From NCBI RefSeq assembly GCF_010183535.1, contig NC_071332.1, forward strand, positions 9,052,001 through 9,116,000: 64,000 bases of DNA. The letters run 5' to 3'. Position 1 is the first letter of the stretch, and each line of letters begins with the position of its first letter. The notes beneath the pieces were generated by a model. The model saw only the letters and a program-made list of their open reading frames with translations, made no database searches and was not told where the DNA came from. The position numbers were made by a program, and so were the translations under genes. Positions 1 through 11,309 of the stretch are shown piece by piece. Source of the stretch: Caenorhabditis remanei. Taxonomy: Eukaryota > Nematoda > Chromadorea > Rhabditida > Rhabditidae.

Positions 1-1882
1 TCTTGTCGGTTCTTTTTTCTACCAGTGTCGCAATGCAACCAGCAAACCCATCTAATTCAATTTGCCTTGACACGTCGACGGGGATCGGCTCAGGCCCAGT
101 GGAGCATCTACAAAAAAGGATGCGCCAGTGCGACGAAAATGGAAGCGAGAGGTTGTTCTTCTTCCCCCTTTTGTCATGTCTTTCTGTAAGGCTATATCAA
201 ATTTTTGTGCAACCATGTGTTTCTGTCTTATCCATCCATCCAGAATCCTCCTCTTCCTATTCTATCTTTCTCCGCCTTTTTTCATCTATTGCGATATATT
301 TATGTCATCATCATTCTTTGTCGCGAATGGACCCCTAACACAAAACAATTAGTGAAGGCGAGAAATTTTATTAAAAAATTGGAGCGTCCTCCTCCTCCGT
401 CTTCTTCTCCTTCTTTGAGCCTGACATCCTTCGTCTCGTGGTGTGATGAGCCATGTGCGGAGTTTCCCCGACAAATAACATGATCATAAAAAGAGATTCC
501 CCCGTTTCACCAAGCTAAATTTCTCCGTTCTCCTATCTACAACTTCAAATGAGAACACCTCTCAAAATTGAAAAAAAAATTGCATATGATTATTTCAGCC
601 CGACCTGAGAATGAGTTAGGTACTAAGAAGGTTAATTACCAGGTCTATCTATCATTTATTCTAGTATATGACCTCCGTGCATCGTCGTAAATTATATTAT
701 TCTCCCGTCATACCCTTCGTTTTTATTTTGGGAGGAACATAAAATTTGACTAACTCCGTGTGTGGGAGTAGGGTCGGGTCATGCAACAATACACAAAAAA
801 GATCCATCTATTCCACGAAGCTCATCTCCTTAATCTATCCGAAATTTCCCAGTAAAAGCATCTTATTTCCGTTAATCCATCGAAATGGAAAGGAAATTAC
901 CAATTTCAGATGTAGAAAATAACAAGAAGCAGATGAACTTCCTTATTATTCTCTAATATTTTTATGAACTCAACAAGTACATATACCAGCATACGCACGT
1001 ACGGATAATTTATGGGACCCAGCTTCTTTTCTATACTCCTCCTTCTTCCTCGTTTTCTTCACTCTTCTCCTGGGACCAATTGCTTTCAGGAACTTTTATG
1101 CACAGACGGCCATCACAATGTTGTCCACTTCTACAACATAACCGTTGCATAGGGCCTTACGATCGAGATTTCCAAGTTTCTTCTTTCTGAGTTTTCTAGT
1201 TTTCCAAGTTCAAGTTGTCATCTAAATTTCATTTCAAGGCTATAAAAGAGCTAGTTGAAAGTTTGAATGCGTGAAGAAGAAGTCGTTGATAGCATCTTCT
1301 TCGCTGAGTTCAAACCACAACTCTGTACATCTCTGCCCAGTTGAAAATATGCGAAATTTCGGATTTGAGATGGTTCAGCATTTTTTGGGAAAGTTTGAAG
1401 TTTGAAATTGTCCATGTGCTCGACGATTCCGGTTTTGAATTTTGAATTACCTGAATATTTCAATGCTTCCAACTCGCATATTAAATTCTTTTGAACCTTT
1501 TGAGCTTTTCGAAGTAACTTTTTTTTCTCTGCCCCCAAGATGAATGCATTTCGTACCTACTGTACATTCGTTGGACCTCTAATTAAGAAATTCATTTCGG
1601 ATCTCTGAACTTTGAAGGTATTTACCCCTTAAAGGAAACCAAAAATCATCCGTCCTCGCATTTATCCTGACTGTTGACGTCGATTCTCTTTTGCTTTATC
1701 TCCAGTTTCACCCATCCCATTTTTCCATCTTCGTTTTTCTCAGTTTTCCAATTACCCAAAGAGTGAACTACTCTCTTTTCTTTCTCCCGCCTACTCACTC
1801 TCACCCTGTGAGATTGTTTTTGGAGCTCTCGTTCCATCTTTCACTTCTACTAGTGCTCTCCGACAACTTCTACCTCTCGCAG
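1..1882. other. No confident gene; 5' flank of the IST1-tail gene
   Basis: No convincing coding region is seen. A good splice acceptor (TTTTTTCTACCAG, ending near 26) is followed by about 110 nt of open reading, which could be the last exon of a gene starting before the window; it resembles nothing I know. On the minus strand 1251-1538 is open for 95 codons and contains possible splice sites, but has no recognisable domain. The stretch 1680-1880 is strongly pyrimidine-rich on the plus strand, as expected upstream of an acceptor. Confidence 0.4.
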
Positions 1883-1904
1883 AACTCATCGTCATTCAAC
1901 TGAA

Positions 1905-2484
1905 ATGTTGCTGTTGACTCGTACCAAAACATTGTCAGCTTCTGAATCTTCACGTAAAAAGTCGAAATCTGTGAAGAGATGCTCGTCGTGTAAACGTCCA
2001 AACAGTACTCGGCGGTGCAAGACACCAGACCCAAATGCGGACAAGGAAAAGACCCGTAATCGTAGTGGATCTTCTTCGAAAAAAGAGAAAAAGGTTTTAA
2101 AATTTTCAAAAAATAACATATGAAGTGTGAATTAACCAAGGGGAAATTGTTCAATTTTCAGAATTCTCTCGTCAACCCAAATCTTCCACCAAATCATCCA
2201 ACTGCTCCACCACAATCACTTCGTAAACCAGATGATGATTTCTCTGGTATGTGAAAGTCATTGTTATTTATTCCAAATACTCCAATAAGATTTCAATTTT
2301 GTCATTAATAATATCTTCGTTCATTTCAGATCTCTCGTTCCCCGAACCACCAACAACATTCGTCGGTGGAAACCGACCAGGTGGAGGATCAGGAGGTGGA
2401 GGCAACACTGGATCCGGCGGTGGCAACTTGGATGATTTCGATGACTTGGCTCGTCGTTTCGAAGAACTGAAGAAGATTAAGTAA
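1905..2484 (+). CDS. Short protein ending in an IST1-type MIT-interacting motif
   Basis: Three exons: 1905-2093, 2162-2246 and 2330-2484, giving 142 residues in consistent phase. The N-terminal 63 residues are Ser/Lys/Arg-rich with two Cys; the middle is Pro/Asn-rich; exon 3 has a Gly-rich linker and ends LDDFDDLARRFEELKKIK. That ending closely matches, from memory, the C-terminal MIT-interacting motif of IST1, the ESCRT-III-related protein that recruits VPS4 and spastin-type ATPases. The conserved IST1 ESCRT-III core is not in the window. A splice acceptor at 1882 is followed by open frame up to the ATG, so exon 1 may be internal to a longer gene starting before the window. Coding is fairly certain; start and full extent are not. 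Confidence 0.7.
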
Positions 2485-2909
2485 TAGATGGATTCCACCT
2501 TCTAAATGCATTCCCCTAAATACTATTTACGTTTTTCATTCTCATCCACCCACCACCAACCACTCGTCCGTTTTATTTCTTTTTTCAACGTGTCTTGATT
2601 TGTATCATAAATGAGACCCTAACAATTTCTTTAACGCCTCTATCCCCTTTTCCTTTTTGTGTATAGTCAGAACTCTCCCTCTTTTCGCTATTGATTTTGT
2701 ATTCAAGTCTATGCTCTCAAAACACTGCACATTAATTCATCAAGAGTAGGTTTTGGGAATAAAAATAAAACTGCACAGAACTTTAAACTAATAGTTTTAC
2801 ATTCATATTTTCAAGTTTGTTTCTCTTGTCAAATAACGCCATGTTTTTTTGCTGATTAACCTTATTTCTAAAATGACTGAAACATAAATATGGAATTCAT
2901 CGCTCAGAA

Positions 2910-5401
2910 ATGATTGACGACGGGGATGATGAAATGCCAGCAGAGGACGAAGAAATGCAAAGAACATCGAAAAAGAATTCAGTGAAAATAGAACAACATT
3001 TATTCGATCGAGAATGTTGGAACGGGAGTAGTGTAGTTAGAAATTATGTAAGAACTTCAGAAATTGCTCCACGTATTCACCCGGATTGCATACACAATTA
3101 AACTTAAATAACTGTTCGAGTGAGAAGGCACGGGACAACGTGTTCGACTTCAATCAGAGAACATCAGATGCTCGGTTTTTTTTCAGAATTTTCGGATTAA
3201 TAAATAATTGCACTTTATCTTTTAAAGTGAAGAAAATTCAACATTCCAAAAATGAATTTTCAGAATGTGGATTTCAAAAGCGATGTATTCTGCCAAAAAG
3301 ATATTCGAGAGCACACAGGATGTGTCAATGCTCTTCGATTTTCACATGGAGAGCAACTATTAGCAACCGGTTAAAAAACGGAACGTTTTGATTCATCTTG
3401 ATAATTAATTTTTGCAGGTGGCGATGACTTGCAATCGAGAATCTGGAAAGTCGATGAACTGATGCTTCGCAAAAATCCAAAACCTGACTTTTTAGCTGAA
3501 AAAAGACACACAAGCAATATATTTTCGTTGGAATTTGACCTAGAGTTAGACAGCTTTACCAAAATAACAAATTATAATTTTTAACTTTTTAGAGACAGAT
3601 TCATTTATTCCGGAGAACATCGTGGCGCTGTTTACAAGCATGATATCCAAACAAATCAAGTAATTTCCTCTCTGAAACGAAGTGATGTGAGATCGTCTGC
3701 TTATAACATGGATCATCACGTAAGGATTACCATAATTAAAAATTATTACTGTAGCTTTTTGCAGCCTTCCGACAGCCACCTTCTCGCTGTCACATTCGCT
3801 AATCAAGTTTGCTTTCTTGATAACAGAGATTTCAAGCATCCGATTCAATTCAAAACAAGTCGTGCAGCAGGCGGTGGAGACTTCTATTCAGCAGAATTTC
3901 ATCCAGAATCCCCAGTTCTAATGCTTCTGAATGCAGAGGATGGAGGTCCGAATGTGTTTGATCGCAGAAATCCATCGAGGTAACTAAAAACTACAATTTT
4001 TTAAAGTATTGAGAGTCATCAATGCTTTCAGACCAGTTTTCTTACGAAACAAGTTCAGTGGAATACGAACGGATACTAGAGGGCATGGATATATGGGAGC
4101 TACTTGGAGTCCATCTGGAAACCAATTTATGGTTCTTCGGAAACTGAGTTCTCCACTTTATTTTGATGTAAGTATTTATTGAAAAAACAACTATTTATAC
4201 AATCGAGTTTCAGTTGATCAGTCAACGATGTTTTACTCTCAAACCCGCTCGAAATCGAAATGGATATCTCAACATGAAGACAATAAAATCAATGATATTC
4301 ATTGATGATTACACAGTCGCCACCGGAAGTGATCATTGGGGAATCCATTTATGGCAAGTTCCACGTGCTCATGAAGATGTTCCGTTAGTTGGAGAAGACA
4401 GAAGTCAACAGTATATTGTCGAAAAGGAAATACGAGTTCTTCGTGGTCATCGTTCCATTCCAAATCAACTCCGATTCTCAAAGCATAATCAAATTCTCGT
4501 CTCATCTGGAGTTGAGAATTCATTCAAAATTTGGTCGAATCGTCGTCTTCCGTGGTCTTACGACATTCCATTTGTCAGAAAGAAGAATGGTGAATACGAC
4601 GGAACAATGGAGGAGGAACAGGCAAGGGAAAAAGAGGAACGACGTATATTGGAAGATGCATTGGATAGAGATTCTGAAATGGAAGGAAGAGCTTCATATG
4701 ATGACGTTTTCGGCGGAAACGATCAAACATCAGAACAAAGAGATACTCTAGAACATTTCGATGTTGATGAAGATGAAATGATGTATGCAATGGATGATGA
4801 AGTCGACAGTGACGAGGAGCGGGTACTCATGGTGAGAGTTTTTTCTTATTTGAAATATTAAAATCTTTTATTCAGCGAAGAGGCATCAATGAAATTATGG
4901 GACACTTCCGACAAGATGAAGGTAAATCATAAACTCTTTTAATTCGTCGTTGTTCTAATTTCAGATCTCCATGAGCGGATTCTCCATATGTATAGGCATG
5001 CCCAAAGAAGACGAATTCACGAATTACAGCGTGAAATTGATCGTGAACGATTAATGGCTGAACTTGATGACATCCTTGGTTTGAACGACGATGATGAAGT
5101 CGATGAGGATGAAAACGATGATGATGATGATGATGAGGACGAGGTTGAAGGAGAAGATGAAAGAGACAATGATGAAGAAGACAACGAAGACGATGATGAA
5201 GACGATGATGGAAGAGACAACGATGAGGAAGTTAATGACGAAGAAGTCAACGATTCTGAAGGTGAAAATGAGGAAGACGAAGAGTTCGATGATGTGGGAG
5301 CGGACTACGACTTTTTCCAAATGTTATTTAATCAGGAAGACAGTGATGGAGACAGTGACGGAGATAGTGGTGATGAAGGCATAGAGTTGCCGGAAGACTG
5401 A
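2910..5401 (+). CDS. DCAF5/WDR22-like WD40 protein with acidic tail
   Basis: Nine exons: 2910-3047, 3264-3369, 3418-3544, 3593-3719, 3765-3979, 4032-4167, 4214-4831, 4876-4921 and 4965-5401; 649 residues. WD40 blades run from about residue 50 (REHTGCVNALRFSHGEQLL, GGDDLQSRIWKVDE) to about 420 (LRGHRSIPNQLRFSKHNQ, SSGVENSFKIW). The order and wording match the DDB1-CUL4-associated factor 5 family, substrate adaptors of CRL4 ubiquitin ligases. The last 100 residues are a nearly pure Asp/Glu run, with LGLNDDDEVDEDEN as its start. An acceptor-like CAG at 2907 lies two bases before the ATG, suggesting trans-splicing. The first intron (216 nt) is the largest; the rest are 44-52 nt. Confidence 0.9.
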
Positions 5402-5791
5402 AAAAGTCTATAATAATTTAAGCATATATTGATGTCAACACTCATTTCCCACCGGTGTACAGTTGTGTATAATAGAAATCCCTTTTCTCGAGTAATTTAA
5501 ATTGCCCTTTTTTGATCATCATTTCATGCATCTGCGTGTCAAAACCCCATAATACCCAGAACTGAAAATGAAGTATTTTGGTTGACTTCCTTTCTTTTTC
5601 TTACCAATAAGTCGTTTGTTAACGTCTCCATAGAAACCGAAGAAATTATCATTATTTACGCAAAAAGAGGCCTCAAGGGACCCGAATTAGGATGACATCC
5701 ACGTTGCCGTGTGATTCTGGAGTAACATGGACGACAAGTCATATTAGAGATCTTTCTTTTTCCTTAATTCTATCCCCATTTCGATTTGATA
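5402..5791. other. Intergenic, 390 bp
   Basis: Space between the DCAF5-like gene and the F-box gene in the same orientation. AT-rich; no further gene or repeat seen. Confidence 0.5.
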
Positions 5792-7102
5792 ATGTCTTTT
5801 CTCTTCTGTTGTTGTAGAGAAAAGAATCAGAGGAACACAACTTCTTCAAATAAACCATTTCCTATTCTTCTTCTTCCAACGCTAATGAATCAACTGGCTC
5901 TTGAACTGATGGATCCTTTTGAAATGTAAGTTTGGAGATTCTCAATGTTGCAATTTTTTTTCTAGAAATCTAAACTTCAGAATTTCCTTTTCATTATGCA
6001 GCAAGAAAACTAATCATCTTTGCAAAACTCTTCTAAAAAAGAGGAATAGAAACGAGCCTTTCAATATCTCCATTTTAATTTCTTCGGCTGAAATCAGGAT
6101 TGCTCTAAAGGTTGCAAAGATATCAAATATCGAATGGACTTTTTGTATAAAACAACAGTATCTGAAAAAGTGGAAAGAAAAGATAATGAATGAGTTTTAC
6201 ATTTGGAATTGGTTGGAAAACGATCAGAATGCACGGCAACTATTCTTTTCTGGAGATACTCTCGCTGCATTTCGTCAATGGATCGATCATCTGAACGGAT
6301 TATTCTCATATAAAATAGAATTTTTGAAATTGGATTTGATACTTTCTCCCTCCGACACTGATTATATTCTCAAATTATTCGAGATGAATCCTCCTTTTTT
6401 ATTCTTCAAATGCTCTGATCATGATCATTTGATGAGGTCCGTCATGAATAGAGAAAAAGATTTCAGTGTACTTTCCATTGATTTCAAACCGAAATCTCCA
6501 TCTGTTCTCGATTTGAACAATGTAAAAGTGAAAGACTATTTCGAAAGTTTCACCTCACATTGGATTAGTTTCGAGCAGATGATGACGTTCAGTTGTGAAA
6601 ATATTTCCATATTCCGTACGAGTTTCGTCCCAAACAACTTCAAAACGATGATAAGAGAATGGAGAGACGGATGGAACCCAATATGGAAGTCAGCTTGTAT
6701 TGACTGTTCGGAGTTCAGGAACATTATAAATTTGATCGATGATGTACCTATAGACATTGATGGTTTTACACCATTTCTACCAATTCCAGAGTATTTCATT
6801 TTTCTTGGAAGTGTTATTTTCTCATAATTTTTGTGTTTTTCAGTCAAGACTTTGGAAGGGCCTACCGGTTCTTTTCTGATATTCTACAAGGTGATGAACT
6901 CCTACCTTATGCTGGATATCATTTTATTCGAATGGATGGTCAAATTCTCACTTTTTATGCAATTTATAATGGCAGAACCTACTTTTATATACAAACGGAA
7001 GAGAATTTCCGCTTCGAACTTCATTTTCACATGCTTGGTGACAGGTTCGATTTTCTTGTAGAGAAATTCTATGATAGTGAGTTTTCAGGAAATTTTGACT
7101 AA
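5792..7102 (+). CDS. F-box protein with FBA_2-type C-terminal domain
   Basis: Three exons, 5792-5925, 5981-6790 and 6844-7102; 400 residues. I start at ATG 5792 rather than the in-frame ATG at 5885 because the upstream stretch completes the F-box (PFPILLLPTLMNQLALELMD, then PFEIISFSLCSKKTNHL across the first junction). Around residues 240-290 the pattern VKDYFESFTSHWISFEQMM, then NNFKTMIREWRDGWNP, fits the nematode F-box-associated domain type 2 (PF07735-like). Such proteins are presumed SCF ubiquitin-ligase substrate receptors with rapidly changing recognition domains. The splice at 6790/6844 is supported by phase and by continuity of the C-terminal hydrophobic pattern. The specific substrate cannot be inferred. 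Confidence 0.82.
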
Positions 7103-7225
7103 CAAATGTTCTGTGTTTTCATTTCACACATCAATTATTATTTTATCTTTTATCCAGTTTTTAATTAAAAAATATCTACAAACATTTTTATTTGTCAAAG
7201 TTCTTATAGTTAGTTCATAAAAACT

Positions 7226-7967
7226 CTATGCCTTGACAATCTTGGAACAGGCATATTTACTGATAGTCAGCACACTGGGAATATATTTCAGTCCGCATGC
7301 CCACCAGCCTTTGCTCACATTCCTGTTGACAACCTTCTTACAAGTATCGTCCACATAAGTCAAAGTGATTGCTGCTTTCGCAATTCCATAGGTCTTCTGA
7401 ATACATGTTTCTTGTTTCGCTGCAGCTGCTTGTGTATTCGTTGATTTACAGTCCGCGAGAGTCTTTTTAATCTTCTTCACGAGGGTTGCAGTCAGATTTT
7501 GAATTGGTGGAACAAGTGCTGTGACTACTGAATCAAGGGAATCAGGACTGAGACAGTTATTGGCTGAAATCAATTAAGTTATAGGTGTTTCGTATTAGAT
7601 GGAGAGAGTTACCATTGCTGTAAAGAGAAAGAGCTTGGACGGCTTTGTTTCCAGAGTTATTGAGAATGCAAGACTTTGCAGTACTCAAAACGGCCGTGTT
7701 GTTATTTGGGGTTTTGTAGAATTGAGGTTCACAACATTTGGCAATCTGAAAGCTTTAATTTCAGCTTCAGTTATAAAGAAATACAGATCCGAAAAATATG
7801 ACAATAACAAATAAATAACTTACAACAGTCAGTTCTGATGCCGTGTAGAATGTGAGTCCCAACTTCTCAGTGACTACTGTCATCATCGCATCGCGATTCG
7901 TTGTTGTTCCATAGCTCAATTCAATCAATGCAAAGACAAAAAGACTCACAACGGACAAACGACGCAT
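7226..7967 (-). CDS. Nematode secreted protein, tandem paralogue A
   Basis: Three minus-strand exons, 7967-7824, 7745-7613 and 7563-7226; 204 residues. A signal peptide is clear (MRRLSVVSLFVFALIELSYG). The mature part has paired motifs with conserved Cys: IAKCCEPQFY, a cysteine near SGNKAVQALSLY, NNCLSPDSLDSVV, KTLADCKSTNTQ, ETCIQKTYGIAK, DDTCKKVV, WWACGLKY and SKYACSKIVKA. I do not recognise a Pfam family; it looks like an extracellular disulphide-rich helical protein. The neighbouring gene at 8796-9490 is a close tandem copy with internal and terminal exons of exactly the same lengths (133 and 338 nt). Secretion is well supported, function unknown. Confidence 0.85.
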
Positions 7968-8795
7968 GACAGTGTTTTGTGGGACATTCAGAGATCGTAT
8001 GACCCCTTTTATACCATGTACCTAACTCCCTCCTCTCTTTTTTAATTGTTTTCTAGTTAAAACTCAAACACCGGATTAATTCTGGTGGTTTTAGGCGTGA
8101 CAAGAGATGGATACTATATGGTTTGTGAGTGAATTAGATGTCATCGGTCGAAAAGTGTTATCCCTTCGATTGACAATATTTTCACCCATGTTCAGTATGG
8201 TACCAAAGTTCAAAAAAATTAAATTGAGATTAAGAGGAGAGTGTTCAGATCTAGTTGGTTTTGTGATTGTTAACGAAGTTTTGTGTTGCCAATCGTTTTG
8301 TTCTAGAACTCTCAACTACAGGTCACAAAGTTTGTGATTTTGCTCTCTCGGTTCAAAGTAATGACCAATAATCGAGGAAACTACTGACCAAGAATCTATT
8401 GATACCATTTTTGAAGCAAGTGATATGCTCCGACCTACTAGGTACACGAATATACTTTATATTCTTAAAATAGAAATGCAGAATCTATGAAAAAGAGTAC
8501 CGCAAAAGCAAGCATGGCTGTCCTTTTGTAAAAGTTTTGCCTATATTGGGAAGAAAGTTATAATCATGCTTTCAAATCAGTCCATAGAAGTAACAGGAAA
8601 GTTTTATAACGTTTGTGGTTGCTCAAAACTTTCAGCAGCTGTATTCACAGATTTTACCCTGAACGTGGCTAGGAGTTTGTTGTTTGAAACATGATTCAGA
8701 GTTTTCTATAATCGAATTTTCAATCGGAAAACAACATTGGGTGCAAGCAATCCAGTATAATGAAACTTTATTAACAACAACAAGACGAAGAAAAA
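7968..8795. other. Intergenic between the two secreted-protein paralogues
   Basis: About 830 bp. On the minus strand a TATA-like TATAAAA stretch lies near 8010, about 45 bp upstream of the paralogue A start. TTTATT at 8767-8772 reads AATAAA on the minus strand and is the likely poly(A) signal of paralogue B. Nothing else is recognised. Confidence 0.5.
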
Positions 8796-9490
8796 CTAAT
8801 TTTTGACAATCTTGGAACAAGCATATTTACTGAAAGTCAGCACACTTGGAATATATTTCAGTCCACATGTCCATTCTTGAGGTGACACATTTTCATTGAC
8901 AATTTGTGTGCATACATTATCCACGTATTTCAATGTGAGAGCAGCCAATGTAACACCGTAAACCTTCTGAATACATGCTTCTTGTTTTGCATCTCCAGTT
9001 TGAGTATTCGTTGATTTACAGTCAGAAAGTGTTTTCTTCACTTGTTTTACCAGTGGATCAGTTAGAGCGACAACCGGTGGAACCAGTTCTTGAACAACTG
9101 AATCAAGAGTTTCCGGGTTGAGGCAGTTGTTGGCTGAAATAAAATTATAGGATGTAGAGTTTAGTAGAAATTACCATTGTTATAAAGAGCCAAAGCCTGC
9201 ACAGCTTTGTTTCCAGAGTTTTGGAGCACACAGTTCTTGGCAACTGACAAAATTGCAGTGTTGTTGTTAGGGGTTGCATAGAATTGAGGCTCACAGCACT
9301 TGGCTATCTGGAATTCATTCTTGATACGAGTTCTTTATAATCGAAAGCTCACAACTGTCAGTTGTGCTTGAGTATAAAAAGTGAGTCCTAGTTTCGTTAT
9401 AACCATATCCATAACTGAATCTCGATTAGTGGCATGACTCAGATTGACAATTCCAATGCAGAAAACTACTAGAATAGAAGAGTGTGTCAT
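8796..9490 (-). CDS. Nematode secreted protein, tandem paralogue B
   Basis: Minus-strand exons 9490-9353, 9307-9175 and 9133-8796; 202 residues. A signal peptide (MTHSSILVVFCIGIVNLSHA) is followed by the same cysteine framework as its downstream neighbour at 7226-7967: IAKCCEPQFYATPNNNTAIL, NNCLNPETLDSVV, KTLSDCKSTNTQ, EACIQKVYGVTL, DNVCTQIV, WTCGLKYIPSVL and SKYACSKIVKN. The two genes arose by tandem duplication: introns sit at identical phases and exons 2 and 3 are equal in length, while exon 1 differs by two codons in the signal region. The family is not one I can name; an extracellular role is inferred only from the signal peptide. Confidence 0.85.
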
Positions 9491-9828
9491 TTTACTGAAT
9501 CCTCTGAGTCAAACTTTGATTCGTTTTATACGAAATTTTGAATGTTATTCACATCCTTGTTATTTTGTTTTCAGTTTTCAGTTTTTAGACTTTGGTTCTG
9601 AAAATACCGGATTAATTTTAGAACGGTTCTCTATTACCATTAACAATGAATGTTTTGGTTACGAAAATTTATTTAAAACTTGATTTGAAATATAAGAAAC
9701 GCTTAGAACTTGGAAATCGAAAAGAAGGCTTATTTAAAATCGATGCTCAGGAGTGCATGGCTCATTCGATGACCGATGAATGAGAGATGAAGTAGAGGCA
9801 GGCGATTCACGCAATAATTTCACAGTTT
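9491..9828. other. Intergenic, 338 bp
   Basis: Holds the 3' flank of the first str receptor and the promoter side of secreted paralogue B; no feature recognised. Confidence 0.4.
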
Positions 9829-11016
9829 TCACAAATATTTCTGAAATTTCATCATTTGATTTGGCTGCATTAATACATGCTTACCAATTGTAGCTTTCCG
9901 ATAGTTCTTGATAATCAACAGAGTCGGTAATGGATCGATTGCTGGATATATAGCCACAGAAACACTTATAAATGCACTCATGTTGCCCAGATCAATTTGA
10001 ATTAAAGGGCACACAAATACAATAGAACAAGGAATATAAAGAAGGAGAAGAGGAATAGCTGCTTGAATTACTAATGCTCGAAATAACTGTCTCTGAAGAC
10101 TTTTCGAAAAGTTTCCTTCCGTTTTCTTCATAATTTTTCTGATTTTGATATAGCAACTGAGTCCAAAATATATCACAGTGAAAGTTGATGATCCAATGAC
10201 AAACCAAAGAACAGCCATTCCCCCAGCTGCCCTCAAATTCATCGATTGAACTCCATTCTTATCTTCTGGATAGTAGTAAGAACCAGTGTATACTATATCT
10301 TCAACAGGTAACTCGAATAAATCCCAGATATCTCTTCTGGAACATAATATTTTTGAAATTTTGAAAAGAGTGTTTTTGAACCTTATGAATTCAGTAAATG
10401 CCTTGTCTTCTTCGAATATAAAGTGCATTGTTAGACCCCAAATTATGCCGTAGAAAATTGGAATAGAACACAAGACAACCATTTTCCAACCTTTGAAGTG
10501 CTTTTGATATGTTCTGAAAGTTAGATTGGTTTCTGTTTCAGAAATATTCTCACCTGTCCAAAGCACCATAACGGTACATGAAATGTATCGCGAAAATGGA
10601 TACAGAGCAACCGTAAAACCCACAAATCAAGCCTAAGAATAGATGAGAATTAGGAAAAACATGGCAGTTAACAGAGCTTACTGTTGAGAATCTTATTCAC
10701 TGGTCTGCTAAAAATTGAATTCTTGACATCCACAATGACAATAACTCGAGAAGTGTAAGAGTGAACATACTGCAGAAATTGGCATAACCCTTTAGTTCGC
10801 CTTTTAGAGTAAACTCACAGGTTTTGTCAATACTCCCAAAATCGTGTAAAGTATTTCAAAGACACAAATATAAATCATCAAATACCTGTAGTTTCCAATT
10901 TTCTTCGGAGACTTGTAACATATCAGAATAATCAAATAAACGTTCAGAAGTATCGAGATAAAGGTGCATGTTTCTTGCAAATGTTTGCAGAATATCGAGA
11001 ACGGACTCTTCAACAT
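9829..11016 (-). CDS. Serpentine chemoreceptor, class Str, tandem copy 1
   Basis: Five minus-strand exons: 11016-10819, 10769-10682, 10632-10554, 10513-10382 and 10336-9829; 334 residues. Str hallmarks are present: YKSPKKIGNYRYLMIYICVF after TM1, FEILYTILGVLTKP, HSYTSRVIVIVDVKNSIF, ICGFYGCSVSIFAIHFMYRY, HFKGWKMVVL, GIIWGLTMHFIF, VEDIVYTGSYYYPEDKNG, SLQRQLFRALVIQ, IPLLLLYIPCSIVFVCPL and VAIYPAIDPLPTLLIIKNYR. Seven hydrophobic segments fit a GPCR of ciliated chemosensory neurons. It lies head to tail with copy 2 (11310-12889); exon 1 is 198 nt in both. The ligand is unknown. Confidence 0.9.
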
Positions 11017-11309
11017 TTTTCCGCAGACAATGCCGTTTTCAGATGTTATTCTTCACATTTATATCAGAAGAAACTTCACGAAACTACCTGGTTTTTGTCA
11101 CTGTTCTTTGCGTCACAGTTTGTTAATTAGGATGGGAATAAATATCTTCTAGACAGAAAACAAAAGGAAATGTTTCATCAAGAAAAATAGAAGAAATGAA
11201 TGAATACTGAACGTACATGCAGAAACCAAAAAGATTATGAAAAGCTTCCGGAAAAAGTCTAGTAGTTGTGATTGCAGGTGAATATCATTTGTAGTAAAAA
11301 TGAAAAGTT

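Noticed and set aside
1251..1538. 95-codon minus-strand frame
   Set aside because: No homology or ATG-context support; possible splice sites inside it are not enough for a gene call.
5017..5320. Ser-rich and Ile/Val-rich minus-strand frames opposite the DCAF5-like gene
   Set aside because: They are antisense readings of the Asp/Glu-rich tail.
5885..5925. F-box gene start at ATG 5885
   Set aside because: It would cut the F-box in half; the in-frame ATG at 5792 keeps it whole.
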